Shown here one piece after another: positions 17,444 through 26,222 of a stretch of 64,000 nucleotides of DNA. Source of the stretch: Oricola nitratireducens (GTDB taxonomy: Bacteria; Pseudomonadota; Alphaproteobacteria; Rhizobiales; Rhizobiaceae); NCBI RefSeq assembly GCF_014904745.1, contig NZ_JACZCS010000050.1, forward strand, positions 307,617-371,616, in the 5' to 3' direction. The notes below the pieces were generated by a model. It was not told where the DNA came from. It did no database searches and worked only from the letters and a program-made list of their open reading frames with translations. Made by a program: the position numbers and the translations under genes. How positions within the stretch are numbered: the first letter of the stretch is position 1; every line of letters starts with the position of its first letter.

Positions 17444-19042
17444 ATGCAACGTCGCCATTTCACGTTTGCGATGGCCATCAGCGCGTTAGCGACAACAGCA
17501 CTCGGGCGGCAAGCCCTGGCGCAGAACAACCAATCAGCAGAGAAAGCAGGGGGGCCCGACGGCAGCTTCACATTCGACTTCGACATCCTGACGGACGAAG
17601 CACGCAAACGTGCCTCGAGCGACTATGTACCGCCCGACGAGACATTGCCTGACGCGCTCGCCAAACTCACCTATGACGACTACCGGCGCATCAACTTCAA
17701 TCCCGAGCGGACGCTGTGGCGGGGCCATGCACCCTTTGGTTTGCAGGCGTTTCACCTCGGCTGGCTGTTCAAGGCACCGGTCAACGTCTTCACCGTGGGC
17801 GGCGGCATGGCGCGCCGCGTGGACTTCTCGGCCAAGGATTTCATCTATCGCGAACCACTCGATGCGGAGAAGATGAAAGACACCACGATGCCGGGTGTCG
17901 CGGGCATCCGTATCCAGTATCCGCTGAACTCTCCCGATGTCATGGACGAGCTCGTCGCCTTTCAGGGAGCGAGCTATTTCAGGGCGCTCGGACGCGGCTC
18001 CCGATACGGGCTTTCGGCGCGCGGACTTGCCATCGATACGGCCTCTCCGGACCCCGAGGAGTTCCCGGTCTTTACCGATTTCTATGTCGAAGAACCGAAG
18101 GAAGGCGACGGCGTACTGACCCTCTACGCCGCGCTGAACAGCCCGAGTGTCACCGGAGCGTACCGATTCCTGATCACTCCTGGTGACACGACGCAAATGG
18201 AAGTGACCGCACGCATCTTCCTGCGCAAGACGGTCCAGCGCCTCGGGATCGCGCCGCTGACCTCCATGTTCCTGTTCAACGGGCTGAACCGCCACGCTTT
18301 CGACGACTATCGCGAAAGCGTGCATGACAGCGAAGGGCTGAAGATCGTCCGCTCCAATGGTGACGAGTTGTGGCGGAGCCTGAACAACCCGGAAAAGCTG
18401 GCGACTTCCTTCTTCAGCGAGGAAAACCCGCGCGCCTTCGGCCTCTTTCAGCGTTCCCGGGATTTCGGGAAATACGAGGATGCCGGAGCGCATTACGAGA
18501 TGCGCCCCTCGCTGTTGGTCGAGCCGCTCGACAACTGGGGCCGCGGAACAATCGCACTGATCGAAATTCCCACGGATCTGGAGGTCAACGACAACATCGT
18601 CGTGTTCTGGGTGCCGGACGGGGCGATCGAGGCCGGCCAGAAGCAGGAATTCCGCTACCGGCTGACCTGGGGATCGATCGAGGAAGACGAAACCCGCCTC
18701 GCCCGTGTCGTGAACATCGCGACAGGAACCGGCGGCGTGTCGGGCGTCAGTGACGAGGAAAAGGATCCGGCGCGCAAATTCGTTGTCGATTTCGAAGGGG
18801 GTGCACTGCGGAACCTTTCGCCCGATGCGGACGTTAAGGCCGTGGTGAACCTCAGCGACGGAAAAGTCGTGCACGCGGCGGTTTCCCGAATAGAAACATC
18901 GGCGCAATGGCGAATGGTCCTCGACCTGACACTCCCCGACCATGTTCCGGTCGAAATCAGCGCATATCTCGCGCAACGCGACATGCGCCTTTCCGAAAAC
19001 TGGCTTATCCAATGGAGAGTTGGCGATGAACAGCGGTCATAA
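17444..19042 (+). CDS. opgG: Periplasmic glucan biosynthesis protein OpgG/OpgD
   Basis: A 532-residue protein needed for osmoregulated periplasmic glucan synthesis. The N-terminus has a signal peptide with a twin-arginine (QRRHFTF) and a cleavage-like ALAQ, so Tat export as for OpgD is possible. Family landmarks follow: DDYRRINFNPERTLWRG, FHLGWLFKAPVNV, SYFRALGRGSRYGLSARGLA and FLFNGLNRHAFDDYRESVHD. It is the first gene of opgG-opgH-opgC. GAGGG lies a few bases before the ATG. Confidence 0.92.
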   Translation: MQRRHFTFAMAISALATTALGRQALAQNNQSAEKAGGPDGSFTFDFDILTDEARKRASSDYVPPDETLPDALAKLTYDDYRRINFNPERTLWRGHAPFGLQAFHLGWLFKAPVNVFTVGGGMARRVDFSAKDFIYREPLDAEKMKDTTMPGVAGIRIQYPLNSPDVMDELVAFQGASYFRALGRGSRYGLSARGLAIDTASPDPEEFPVFTDFYVEEPKEGDGVLTLYAALNSPSVTGAYRFLITPGDTTQMEVTARIFLRKTVQRLGIAPLTSMFLFNGLNRHAFDDYRESVHDSEGLKIVRSNGDELWRSLNNPEKLATSFFSEENPRAFGLFQRSRDFGKYEDAGAHYEMRPSLLVEPLDNWGRGTIALIEIPTDLEVNDNIVVFWVPDGAIEAGQKQEFRYRLTWGSIEEDETRLARVVNIATGTGGVSGVSDEEKDPARKFVVDFEGGALRNLSPDADVKAVVNLSDGKVVHAAVSRIETSAQWRMVLDLTLPDHVPVEISAYLAQRDMRLSENWLIQWRVGDEQRS

Positions 19043-19187
19043 CGGCAGCGCCGCAATTTCCCAACTGGAGCGACAGCTGGCCCCGCCGGCGGCGCCGATG
19101 ACGATGCCCGAACAGATCATCGAGCGCAAACGCGGCGTCGCAGGGCTGCTCGCCCTGTTCGCGCTGCCATTCCTTGCTGCCAGGTAA
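19026..19187 (+). pseudogene. opgH: N-terminal part of opgH, separated by an in-frame TAA
   Basis: ATG 19026 overlaps the end of opgG and encodes 53 residues (MNSGHNGSAAISQLERQLAP onward, then AAPMTMPEQIIERKRG). This looks like the cytoplasmic N-terminal tail of OpgH-type glucosyltransferases. The frame ends at TAA 19185-19187 but continues in the same frame through an arginine/threonine-rich stretch into the rest of opgH. It is therefore either a nonsense-interrupted beginning of opgH or a separately translated leader peptide. Confidence 0.5.
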
Positions 19188-19211
19188 CGCGTACGGACGA
19201 GGACAAGGACT

Positions 19212-21020
19212 GTGGTGTATCTGCGACGTTCGGCATCGTTCCTGTTCAGCGTAACGATTGCGCTGACCGCGTCATGGCTGGCTGCCGATGTGTTTCTCGC
19301 CGACGGCTTCGATCCGGTCGACGTGGTGCGCGTGCTGCTTCTGGCCACGACCTCGGGCTGGATCGCCTGGGGCGCCTCGCTTGCCATCCAGGGCGTGGCG
19401 GGCCCTGCCCCGGGAAATCCGGACCGGGAAAACAAGGCGCCGCTGAAAAGCGAGAAGATCGCGATCCTGGTTCCGGTCTACAACGAGGATCCCGTCGCCG
19501 TCCTGTCACGCGTGATGGCGATGGCGCGGTCGATCGACTCGCTAGGCGAAGCCGCCCGGTTCGAGTTCGTCATACTATCCGACACACGTAACGAAGAGAT
19601 CGCGACCCGCGAGGTGCATCGCTTCCTGCAGATGAAACAGGAAGGCCCCGGGGATGTGCAGTTCTTCTACCGGCGCCGCGACCTGAATACGGGCAAGAAA
19701 GCGGGTAACATCGCCGATTTCCTTCGCAGCTCGGGCGGGCGGTACGACTTCCTCATCATCCTCGACGCCGACAGCCTGATGGAAGGCGAAACGATGATCG
19801 AGATGACGCGGCGCATGGAAGCGGAGCCGAAACTCGGGCTGCTCCAGACCCTGCCGAAGATCATCCATGCGCGATCATGGTTTGGCCGCGCGATCCAGTT
19901 CTCGTCCTCTTTCCACTCACCCTATTTCGCCAGCGGTCTGGCTGCCATGCAAGGCAGCACCGGCCCCTTCTGGGGCCATAACGCCATCGTGCGCACCCAG
20001 GCCTTCGCGGAATGCTGCGGCCTTCCCGCCCTGGAGGGAAAACCGCCTTTCGGCGGCCACGTCCTGAGCCACGACTATGTCGAGGCCGCAATGCTGGCCC
20101 GCAGGGGCTGGACGGTGCGTGTCGATCCCGATCTCGAAGGCTCCTATGAGGAAGGACCCGACAACATCATCGATTTCGCCAAGCGCGACCGGCGCTGGTG
20201 CCAGGGCAATCTGCAGCATGCGCGGCTGCTTTCGGCACCCGGCCTGAAGGCGTGGAGCCGGTTCATCTTCGCACAGGGCATCATGGCCTATCTCGCCTCG
20301 CCTTTTTGGCTGCTTTTCCTCCTCGCATCGATCGTCGCGCCGCTGATGGCGCCACCTCCGAACTATTTTCCGGTGCCGCACATGCCCGCGATCTTTCCGA
20401 CGCCCGAGACGGCGCAGGCGGTGACCCTGCTGGTCGGCATTTTCGGGCTTTTGATCGGACCGAAATTGCTGATAGCGCTCCGTGCCGCCCTGTCGCGCGA
20501 GACCGCTTCCTTCGGCGGCACTGCTGCGGTGATGATCAGTTCGGCTTTCGAGATCGTGTGGTCGAGCATCCTCGCCCCGATCACCTTGATGTTCCAGAGC
20601 CGGTCCGTCCTGCAGGTGCTGCGCGGCGCCGATGGCGGATGGCCGGCTTCGAACCGGGATGCCGACGCCATCGGCATGCGGGAAGCCTGGGCCGCATCCT
20701 GGTGGATCATGTGCACCGGCCTCGTTCTGTTGTTCGGTTCGGCGCAGTTCGAGCCGAATCTGTTCTACTGGTTCCTGCCGATCACCATGCCGCTGATCGG
20801 CGCGCCGGCGATCATCAACTGGTCGTCGACCCGCGAAAGCGGGAAGCTTGCAGCCGAGAGCGGGGTGTTCCTGACACCGTCGGAACTCTCCCCCTCTCCG
20901 GTAATCCGGGACTACGAGGCCAACCGGCTGCGCTGGCAGGCCGCCCATGCCGCGGATACTTCCGACACGGCTACCGAACCCGTTGCCGGCGCCGCGAACG
21001 CCGGCCCGGTTGCGGTCTGA
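19212..21020 (+). CDS. opgH: Glucan biosynthesis glucosyltransferase H, re-initiated after in-frame stop
   Basis: A 602-residue membrane GT2 glucosyltransferase that polymerises the glucan backbone from UDP-glucose. It has two N-terminal TM helices, the GT2 core with VPVYNEDP, the DAD metal site (FLIILDADSLMEG), YEEGPDN and the processive-type RRWCQGN motif, then C-terminal TM helices. The chosen GTG start has GAGGA eight bases upstream, so translation could restart here. The product would contain all membrane helices and the catalytic domain but lack the N-terminal tail encoded from 19026. It is followed after four bases by opgC. Confidence 0.88.
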   Translation: MVYLRRSASFLFSVTIALTASWLAADVFLADGFDPVDVVRVLLLATTSGWIAWGASLAIQGVAGPAPGNPDRENKAPLKSEKIAILVPVYNEDPVAVLSRVMAMARSIDSLGEAARFEFVILSDTRNEEIATREVHRFLQMKQEGPGDVQFFYRRRDLNTGKKAGNIADFLRSSGGRYDFLIILDADSLMEGETMIEMTRRMEAEPKLGLLQTLPKIIHARSWFGRAIQFSSSFHSPYFASGLAAMQGSTGPFWGHNAIVRTQAFAECCGLPALEGKPPFGGHVLSHDYVEAAMLARRGWTVRVDPDLEGSYEEGPDNIIDFAKRDRRWCQGNLQHARLLSAPGLKAWSRFIFAQGIMAYLASPFWLLFLLASIVAPLMAPPPNYFPVPHMPAIFPTPETAQAVTLLVGIFGLLIGPKLLIALRAALSRETASFGGTAAVMISSAFEIVWSSILAPITLMFQSRSVLQVLRGADGGWPASNRDADAIGMREAWAASWWIMCTGLVLLFGSAQFEPNLFYWFLPITMPLIGAPAIINWSSTRESGKLAAESGVFLTPSELSPSPVIRDYEANRLRWQAAHAADTSDTATEPVAGAANAGPVAV

Positions 21021-21024
21021 CGTT

Positions 21025-22215
21025 ATGAGCCAGCCGTTCATCCCGACAACAACGGGGCGCGACCGCCGCCTCGACGTCTTTCGCGGCCTCGCATTGCTGA
21101 CCATCTTTATCAATCATGTGCCAGGCAATCCGCTGGAACATCACACGTCGCGCAACTACGGCTTCTCGGACGCGGCTGAAGGTTTCGTGCTGATGTCCGG
21201 CATCGCTGTCGCGCTCGCCTATTCGGGCGGTTTTTTCCGGCATGACTACCGCCGGTCCGCGGGGCGGATGTTGCGCCGCGCGCGGACGCTCTATTTCGTG
21301 CATATCCTGACGATGGCGCTGGCGCTGGTGATCGTCGGCGCCGGATTCCATGTCTTCGGCGCGGAAGGCGTCGCCAAGGGCGTCAACTTCACGCGGTTCC
21401 AGACGGACACGTCTCTCGCGCTTCTCGGGTTTCCGCTGCTCGGCTACCAGATTGGATATTTCAACATCCTGCCGCTCTATGTCGTGCTGCTGATCGCCGG
21501 CATAGGTTTCCTGCATGTCGGCACCCGCAATGTCCTGGCAATGCTCGCGATAAGCGTCGCCCTGTGGGCAGTCGCGCATCTCACCCATATCAATTTCCCC
21601 AACTGGCCGGGCGTCGGCGGGTGGTTCTTCAATCCGATCGGATGGCAACTGATTTTCGTCGTCGGGATCGCCATCGGCCTGAGCGGCAAGACCGGGCGCA
21701 ATCTCGTTCCGTTCAACTGGCTCCTTTATGTGGCAGCGTGGGCAATGGTGATCTGGTCGGGCTTCTGGGTGAAGATGGAGATGGGCGCAATCCCGGGGCT
21801 GGCCGCGCTGCCCGACCTCTTCTCCAATTCGGACAAGGGCGCGCTCGCCTTCCTGCGCCTGGTCCATGTTCTTGCGCTGGTCTACGTCATCATCAATACG
21901 CACTGGATTGGCTGGCTGACGTCGACATGGCTCTTCCGGCCGGTTGCCCTGATCGGCCGAAACGGGCTCGCCGTTTTCGCGACCGGTTCGGTGTTGGCGA
22001 TTTTCCTGCAGGTCCTGTTCGAGGCATGGCCGAAGGGCGACGCGATCAAGATCGCCATTCTGGCGGCGGGCCTCGCGATCCAATTCCTCATCGCTCTCTA
22101 TTTCGACACCCGCAAGACGGAAACGCGTTCGCGCGCGGCGCGAGGCAGCATACAGCCGCTTCCTTCCCGCCTGCAGTCTGCCGTCTCTCCCGAAGCGGAA
22201 ATCGCGCCTTCCTGA
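21025..22215 (+). CDS. opgC: OpgC membrane acyltransferase (glucan succinylation)
   Basis: A 396-residue protein with about ten TM helices. The family N-terminus RDRRLDVFRGLALLTIFINH carries the conserved histidine, followed by SDAAEGFVLMSGIAVALAY. OpgC proteins transfer succinyl groups to periplasmic glucans. I chose ATG 21025, four bases after the opgH stop; an upstream start within opgH would add a proline-rich tail with no family match. Its place after opgG and opgH supports the role. Confidence 0.9.
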   Translation: MSQPFIPTTTGRDRRLDVFRGLALLTIFINHVPGNPLEHHTSRNYGFSDAAEGFVLMSGIAVALAYSGGFFRHDYRRSAGRMLRRARTLYFVHILTMALALVIVGAGFHVFGAEGVAKGVNFTRFQTDTSLALLGFPLLGYQIGYFNILPLYVVLLIAGIGFLHVGTRNVLAMLAISVALWAVAHLTHINFPNWPGVGGWFFNPIGWQLIFVVGIAIGLSGKTGRNLVPFNWLLYVAAWAMVIWSGFWVKMEMGAIPGLAALPDLFSNSDKGALAFLRLVHVLALVYVIINTHWIGWLTSTWLFRPVALIGRNGLAVFATGSVLAIFLQVLFEAWPKGDAIKIAILAAGLAIQFLIALYFDTRKTETRSRAARGSIQPLPSRLQSAVSPEAEIAPS

Positions 22216-22229
22216 CCGCAGGATCGGGG

Positions 22230-23861
22230 TCAATCATCGTCCGCATTGTCCATATTGTCGGACAGGCCTTCCGGATGCGGTCCGCCGTTATTGGCGCTGC
22301 TGGTCGTAATGGCCATATGGTGCGTGATGCGCCAGAGATGATAGGCGGTGCGGTGCAGCCAGCGCGCAGCGTCAAGGCGAAGCAGCGTCGTTCCCGTGCC
22401 CACCTCGCCGTGAGCCGCGGCGTCGATCGTCCGTTCGCGCACAACGTGGCGCTGCTCGCGCAGGATTGCCCGCAGCTTGTCGAACCGGCCTTCGAGACCG
22501 GCGGCATCGCCCGTTTCGGCAAACCGGGCCGTCAGGCTACGCATGACGCGCGCCAGCCGCCAGAGCCTCTTGTCGCCGCGCAGCGCACGAATGCGCGCCG
22601 TCTGCTGACAGCGGTTGAGCAGCCGGTTGGCGTGATCGAGCGCATGCATCGCCGACAGAAAACGATCATGCAACCGCATGCCGTCATGGTCGGTCCGGAT
22701 GCGCTCCATGTAGCGGCGCGTGGCGTCGAGCGCGTCACGCAATTCGAGCAGGCGCGCCGGATCGAGTTCGCGTGCACCACCCGGGGAGAGCAGATTTTCC
22801 ACACCGCGCGCAAGTTCAAGCGCGATCGCGCGGATCGTGGTGATGGCCGCATCGAGGGCTGCGGACGGGCTGGCAAGCAACCGCTCGTCGAGCCTGTCGA
22901 TGAGCGGCGTGCCGCTTTCCGGCACCAGGCGCATGATGAAGCGCGCAAATGCATTGGTGAACGGCAGGACGAGGATGACGCCGAGCGTGTTGAACAGGGT
23001 GTGGAAGGCGACGAGCGCGAACTGGGCATCGCCGCCGGCGGCAAGATAATCCTCCGCCTTCCAGACGTAGAAAGGCAGGATGAGGAAGGCCATCACGCCC
23101 GTCGCCAGATTGTAGATGATGTGGGCATAGCCGGTGCGGCGCATCGCGGTCGACCCGCCGAGGACGGCCAGGACCGTCTTGAAAGTCGTGCCGACATCCA
23201 TGCCGATCACCATCGCGCCGGCCTGGGTGAACGATATCGCACCGGCATGCAAAGCGACAAGGGCAGTAGCAACGCCGGCGCTGGACGACTGGGTGACAAG
23301 CGTGATCGCGATGCCGATCAGCACGAGTTCGAAACGGCCGAGGATCGTGTCGCCGGGAAAGCTGGCGGGCGTTACGATGCCTTCCAGCGCCGCGAGGCCC
23401 GCCTGCATCATGTCGATACCGATGAAAAGCAGCGCGAAGCCGGCAATGCCCATGCCGAGCTGCGCGAGGCGCCCGGAGGCGAATATGCGCAGGACGACGC
23501 CAGTCAGAACCAGCGGCATCGCGGCCAGGCCGAGCTTGAACTTGAAACCAAGCGCGGCGACCAGCCATCCGGTGATCGTCGTGCCGATATTGGCGCCGAA
23601 AATGATGCCGAGCGCATGTGGAAAGGTCATGAGACCCGCGCCAACCAGGCCGATGGCGATGACCGTCGTCGCGCTCGAGGACTGGATCAGCGCGGTCGTC
23701 GCCGCACCGGTTGCGGCGCCCGACAGCGGGCTCCTCGTGAAGGCGGCGAGGACCTGACGCAGCCGGTCGCCCGCGAGCGCGCGCAGGCCGTCGGTCAGCA
23801 ATAGCATGCCGAGGAGAAACAGGCCGATGCCGCCGGCCGCCTGCATGAGATCCGGAATCAT
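22230..23861 (-). CDS. Na/Pi cotransporter family protein with PhoU-like tail
   Basis: A 543-residue protein. The membrane half has the inverted repeat typical of type II Na/Pi cotransporters, with paired QSSSATT and TQSSSAGV motifs. The C-terminal 200 residues are helical and PhoU-like (RLLELRDALDATRRYMERI). It probably imports or balances phosphate. I chose ATG 23861 (MIPDLMQAAGGIGLFLLGM) because AAGGGG lies just upstream. It converges with opgC, 14 bp between stops. Confidence 0.9.
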   Translation of the reverse strand: MIPDLMQAAGGIGLFLLGMLLLTDGLRALAGDRLRQVLAAFTRSPLSGAATGAATTALIQSSSATTVIAIGLVGAGLMTFPHALGIIFGANIGTTITGWLVAALGFKFKLGLAAMPLVLTGVVLRIFASGRLAQLGMGIAGFALLFIGIDMMQAGLAALEGIVTPASFPGDTILGRFELVLIGIAITLVTQSSSAGVATALVALHAGAISFTQAGAMVIGMDVGTTFKTVLAVLGGSTAMRRTGYAHIIYNLATGVMAFLILPFYVWKAEDYLAAGGDAQFALVAFHTLFNTLGVILVLPFTNAFARFIMRLVPESGTPLIDRLDERLLASPSAALDAAITTIRAIALELARGVENLLSPGGARELDPARLLELRDALDATRRYMERIRTDHDGMRLHDRFLSAMHALDHANRLLNRCQQTARIRALRGDKRLWRLARVMRSLTARFAETGDAAGLEGRFDKLRAILREQRHVVRERTIDAAAHGEVGTGTTLLRLDAARWLHRTAYHLWRITHHMAITTSSANNGGPHPEGLSDNMDNADDD

Positions 23862-24298
23862 GCCCCTTTGTATCCCGCCAATCACAGTGCGAATAGCGGC
23901 ATCGAAGCGTTCGCGTCGCGCCCGAGCCGGTTCGTTGTTGGACGGCGGCGCAGCGCTGGCACGGGAAATTCGAGCGGCATCCATTGGAGGCCGCACAAGG
24001 ACACACTATATTGCAGGTCACGCGGGCGGATTCGAACTGCCTGCGTATCCCGGTTTAACCGCTATGCGCGAGAAAGGATTGTTGATGATTGTGCTGGCAC
24101 CCCGGAAAGCCGGGCGGAGGCACGGATAGGTTCACCGGGCAGTTGTCGCGGCAAGTGTCGCGCGGCCGGTACACCTCCGCAATCTCCGCCATCGGCTGAA
24201 TTCCCGAACGTTGCCCGGCCTATGGCTCGCGACGCATTCGGTGTTTTTTCCTGGCTGATCCGGATTATCCGGTGATAGCCGCTACCGGTGTTGGACAC
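23862..24298. other. 437-bp intergenic region, no gene recognised
   Basis: This separates the divergent Na/Pi cotransporter and rsgA genes and should hold both promoters. Short ORFs are present but none has protein-like composition. A T-arm-like hairpin at about 24023-24041 is the only structure I noticed, and I did not accept it as a tRNA. Confidence 0.6.
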
Positions 24299-25351
24299 AT
24301 GACCATCAATCTTTCCGAACTGGCCGAATTCGGCTGGAAATCCCATTTCACATCACAACTCGATCCCGAGGATTTCGAAACGCTGGTGCCGGCACGGGTG
24401 ACCGCCGTGCACCGCAGCGCGCTGGAAGTCGTCGGCGCGCATATCGCCACATCCGTTCCACCCTATTCATCTCACGATGATGATGATGGTGCCGCGACGG
24501 TGGGCGACTGGCTGCTGATCGACCCGCAAACAACCCGCGTCAGGCGTGTGCTGGACAGGAAAAGCCTGATCAAGCGCCGCGCTGCCGGGACGGGACGGCG
24601 CTCGCAGTTGATCGCTGCGAATGTGGACACGCTGTTCATTGTCACCTCCTGCAACGAGGATTTCAATGTCGCCCGCCTGGAGCGGTATTTGGCGCTGGCG
24701 CGCGAATCCGGCGTAACGCCCGTGATCGTGCTGACCAAAGCCGATCTGACGGACACGCCGGAGGATTTCGAGCGCGCTGCCGTCCGGCTGATGCCGGCGC
24801 TTTGTGTCGAGACGGTCGATGCGCGCGATCCGGCAAGCGTCGAGCGTCTTGCCGCATGGTGCGGGCGCGGCGAAACGATCGCGTTCGTCGGATCGTCGGG
24901 CGTCGGCAAGTCGACCCTGATCAACACTTTGATCGGTACGCAGGAGATCGCCACCCGCGGCATAAGGGAAGACGACGCCAAGGGTCGGCACACGACGACC
25001 GGCCGGACGCTGCATCGCCTGCCGGCCGGCGGCTGGCTGCTCGACACGCCGGGCATACGCGAACTGCAGCTGACCGACGTTCATTCCGGTATCGACGACG
25101 TGTTTTCCGATATCGTCGAAATCGCGAAATCCTGCCGTTTCCGCGATTGCGGACATGACGGGGAACCGGGATGCGCCGTCGCCAAGGCGATCGCCGACGG
25201 CAAGCTGGAGGCCGACCGGGTGCCTCGTTGGAAAAAGCTTCTGGCCGAGGAAGCGCACAATTCGGCAAGTCTTGCGGAACGGCGCGCCCGGAACAAGACA
25301 TTCGGCAAAATGGTCAAGCGCGTCATGAGCGAGAAGAAGCACAAGCGCTAG
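24299..25351 (+). CDS. rsgA: Ribosome small subunit-dependent GTPase A
   Basis: A 350-residue circularly permuted GTPase for late 30S maturation. The order of motifs is permuted as in RsgA/YjeQ: VLTKADL (G4) comes before GSSGVGKSTLINTLIG (G1), then HTTTGRTL (G2) and DTPGIREL (G3). An N-terminal OB-fold precedes them. The C-terminal zinc site is C-x4-C-x-H-x5-C in CRFRDCGHDGEPGC, followed by a basic tail. The start is ATG 24299 (MTINLSELAEFG); a GTG nine codons upstream is a less likely alternative. Confidence 0.96.
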   Translation: MTINLSELAEFGWKSHFTSQLDPEDFETLVPARVTAVHRSALEVVGAHIATSVPPYSSHDDDDGAATVGDWLLIDPQTTRVRRVLDRKSLIKRRAAGTGRRSQLIAANVDTLFIVTSCNEDFNVARLERYLALARESGVTPVIVLTKADLTDTPEDFERAAVRLMPALCVETVDARDPASVERLAAWCGRGETIAFVGSSGVGKSTLINTLIGTQEIATRGIREDDAKGRHTTTGRTLHRLPAGGWLLDTPGIRELQLTDVHSGIDDVFSDIVEIAKSCRFRDCGHDGEPGCAVAKAIADGKLEADRVPRWKKLLAEEAHNSASLAERRARNKTFGKMVKRVMSEKKHKR

Positions 25352-25374
25352 GGCCGGCAATACTTCGAATCCGA

Positions 25375-25406
25375 CCGAGCCGCCTCGCATCCGCGAGGCG
25401 GCTCGG
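25375..25406 (+). terminator. Perfect 14-bp stem-loop after rsgA
   Basis: CCGAGCCGCCTCGC pairs base for base with GCGAGGCGGCTCGG around an ATCC loop, 23 bp after the rsgA stop. There is no T-run, so it may stabilise the 3' end or act as a bidirectional or attenuating structure rather than a classical intrinsic terminator. Confidence 0.55.
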
Positions 25407-25447
25407 CTAAGCTTCGCTACAAACAGCAAGCCGCAGGGATTCGACTC

Positions 25448-26176
25448 ATGGCCGAACAACGCTCCGCCCGTCTCGCCGTCCTGATCGACGCCGACAACAC
25501 CTCCGCCAAGATCGCCGACGGGCTGTTCGAGGAAATCGCCAAGATCGGCGAAGCGAGCGTCAGGCGCATCTACGGCGATTTCTCCAGCACCCGCATGAGA
25601 AGCTGGAACGAAATCCTGGCCAGCCATGCCATCGTGCCGCAACAGCAATTTGCCTACACCTCCGGCAAGAACGCCTCCGACATCACGCTGGTGATCGACG
25701 CCATGGACCTTCTGCATTCGGGACGTTTCGACGGCTTCTGCCTCGTTTCGTCGGACAGCGATTTCACCCGACTTGCGTCGCGCATCCGCGAACAGGGCAT
25801 CGACGTTTACGGATTCGGCGAGAAGAAGACGCCTGAGAGCTTCCGCCAGGCCTGCCGGCGGTTCATCTACACCGAGAACCTGCTGCCGGAGACGGCGGCC
25901 CCGCAGGACAAGGCACCGAAGCGCGAGACAGCCTCGAGTGCGATCCCGCTGATCGAAAAGGCAATGGAGCAGCTGGAAACCGAGGAGGATGCCTGGGTGA
26001 CGCTCGGCGCGGTCGGCACGCAGCTCTCCAACCTGTCATCGGATTTCGACCCGCGCACCTTCGGCTCGCGCAAGCTTTCCGATCTCGTGAAGAAGACCGG
26101 TGCCTTCGAGATCGACCATCCGGAAGGCGGCTCGATCCGGATCCGGAAAAAACAGGCGGCAAAGGGCCGGAAGTAG
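25448..26176 (+). CDS. NYN domain ribonuclease with C-terminal LOTUS/OST-HTH domain
   Basis: A 242-residue protein. The N-terminal NYN (PIN-like) nuclease domain has the conserved acidic residues in LIDADNTSAKI, ITLVIDAMDLLHS and VSSDSDFTRLA. The C-terminal 80 residues (EDAWVTLGAVGTQLSNL, RTFGSRKLSDLVKKTGAFEI) form an OST-HTH/LOTUS RNA-binding domain. Such proteins are predicted RNases; the target is unknown. It is probably monocistronic. Confidence 0.9.
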   Translation: MAEQRSARLAVLIDADNTSAKIADGLFEEIAKIGEASVRRIYGDFSSTRMRSWNEILASHAIVPQQQFAYTSGKNASDITLVIDAMDLLHSGRFDGFCLVSSDSDFTRLASRIREQGIDVYGFGEKKTPESFRQACRRFIYTENLLPETAAPQDKAPKRETASSAIPLIEKAMEQLETEEDAWVTLGAVGTQLSNLSSDFDPRTFGSRKLSDLVKKTGAFEIDHPEGGSIRIRKKQAAKGRK

Positions 26177-26222
26177 CGCCGAGGCACGCAACCTTCTGCG
26201 GGCATTGGCGCTAAACTGCGCC

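Noticed and set aside
24023..24041. T-arm-like hairpin (GGCGG, ATTCGAA loop, CTGCC) suggesting a tRNA or tRNA remnant
   Set aside because: The neighbouring bases do not form an anticodon stem, D-arm or acceptor stem in either direction, so only the T-arm resemblance remains.
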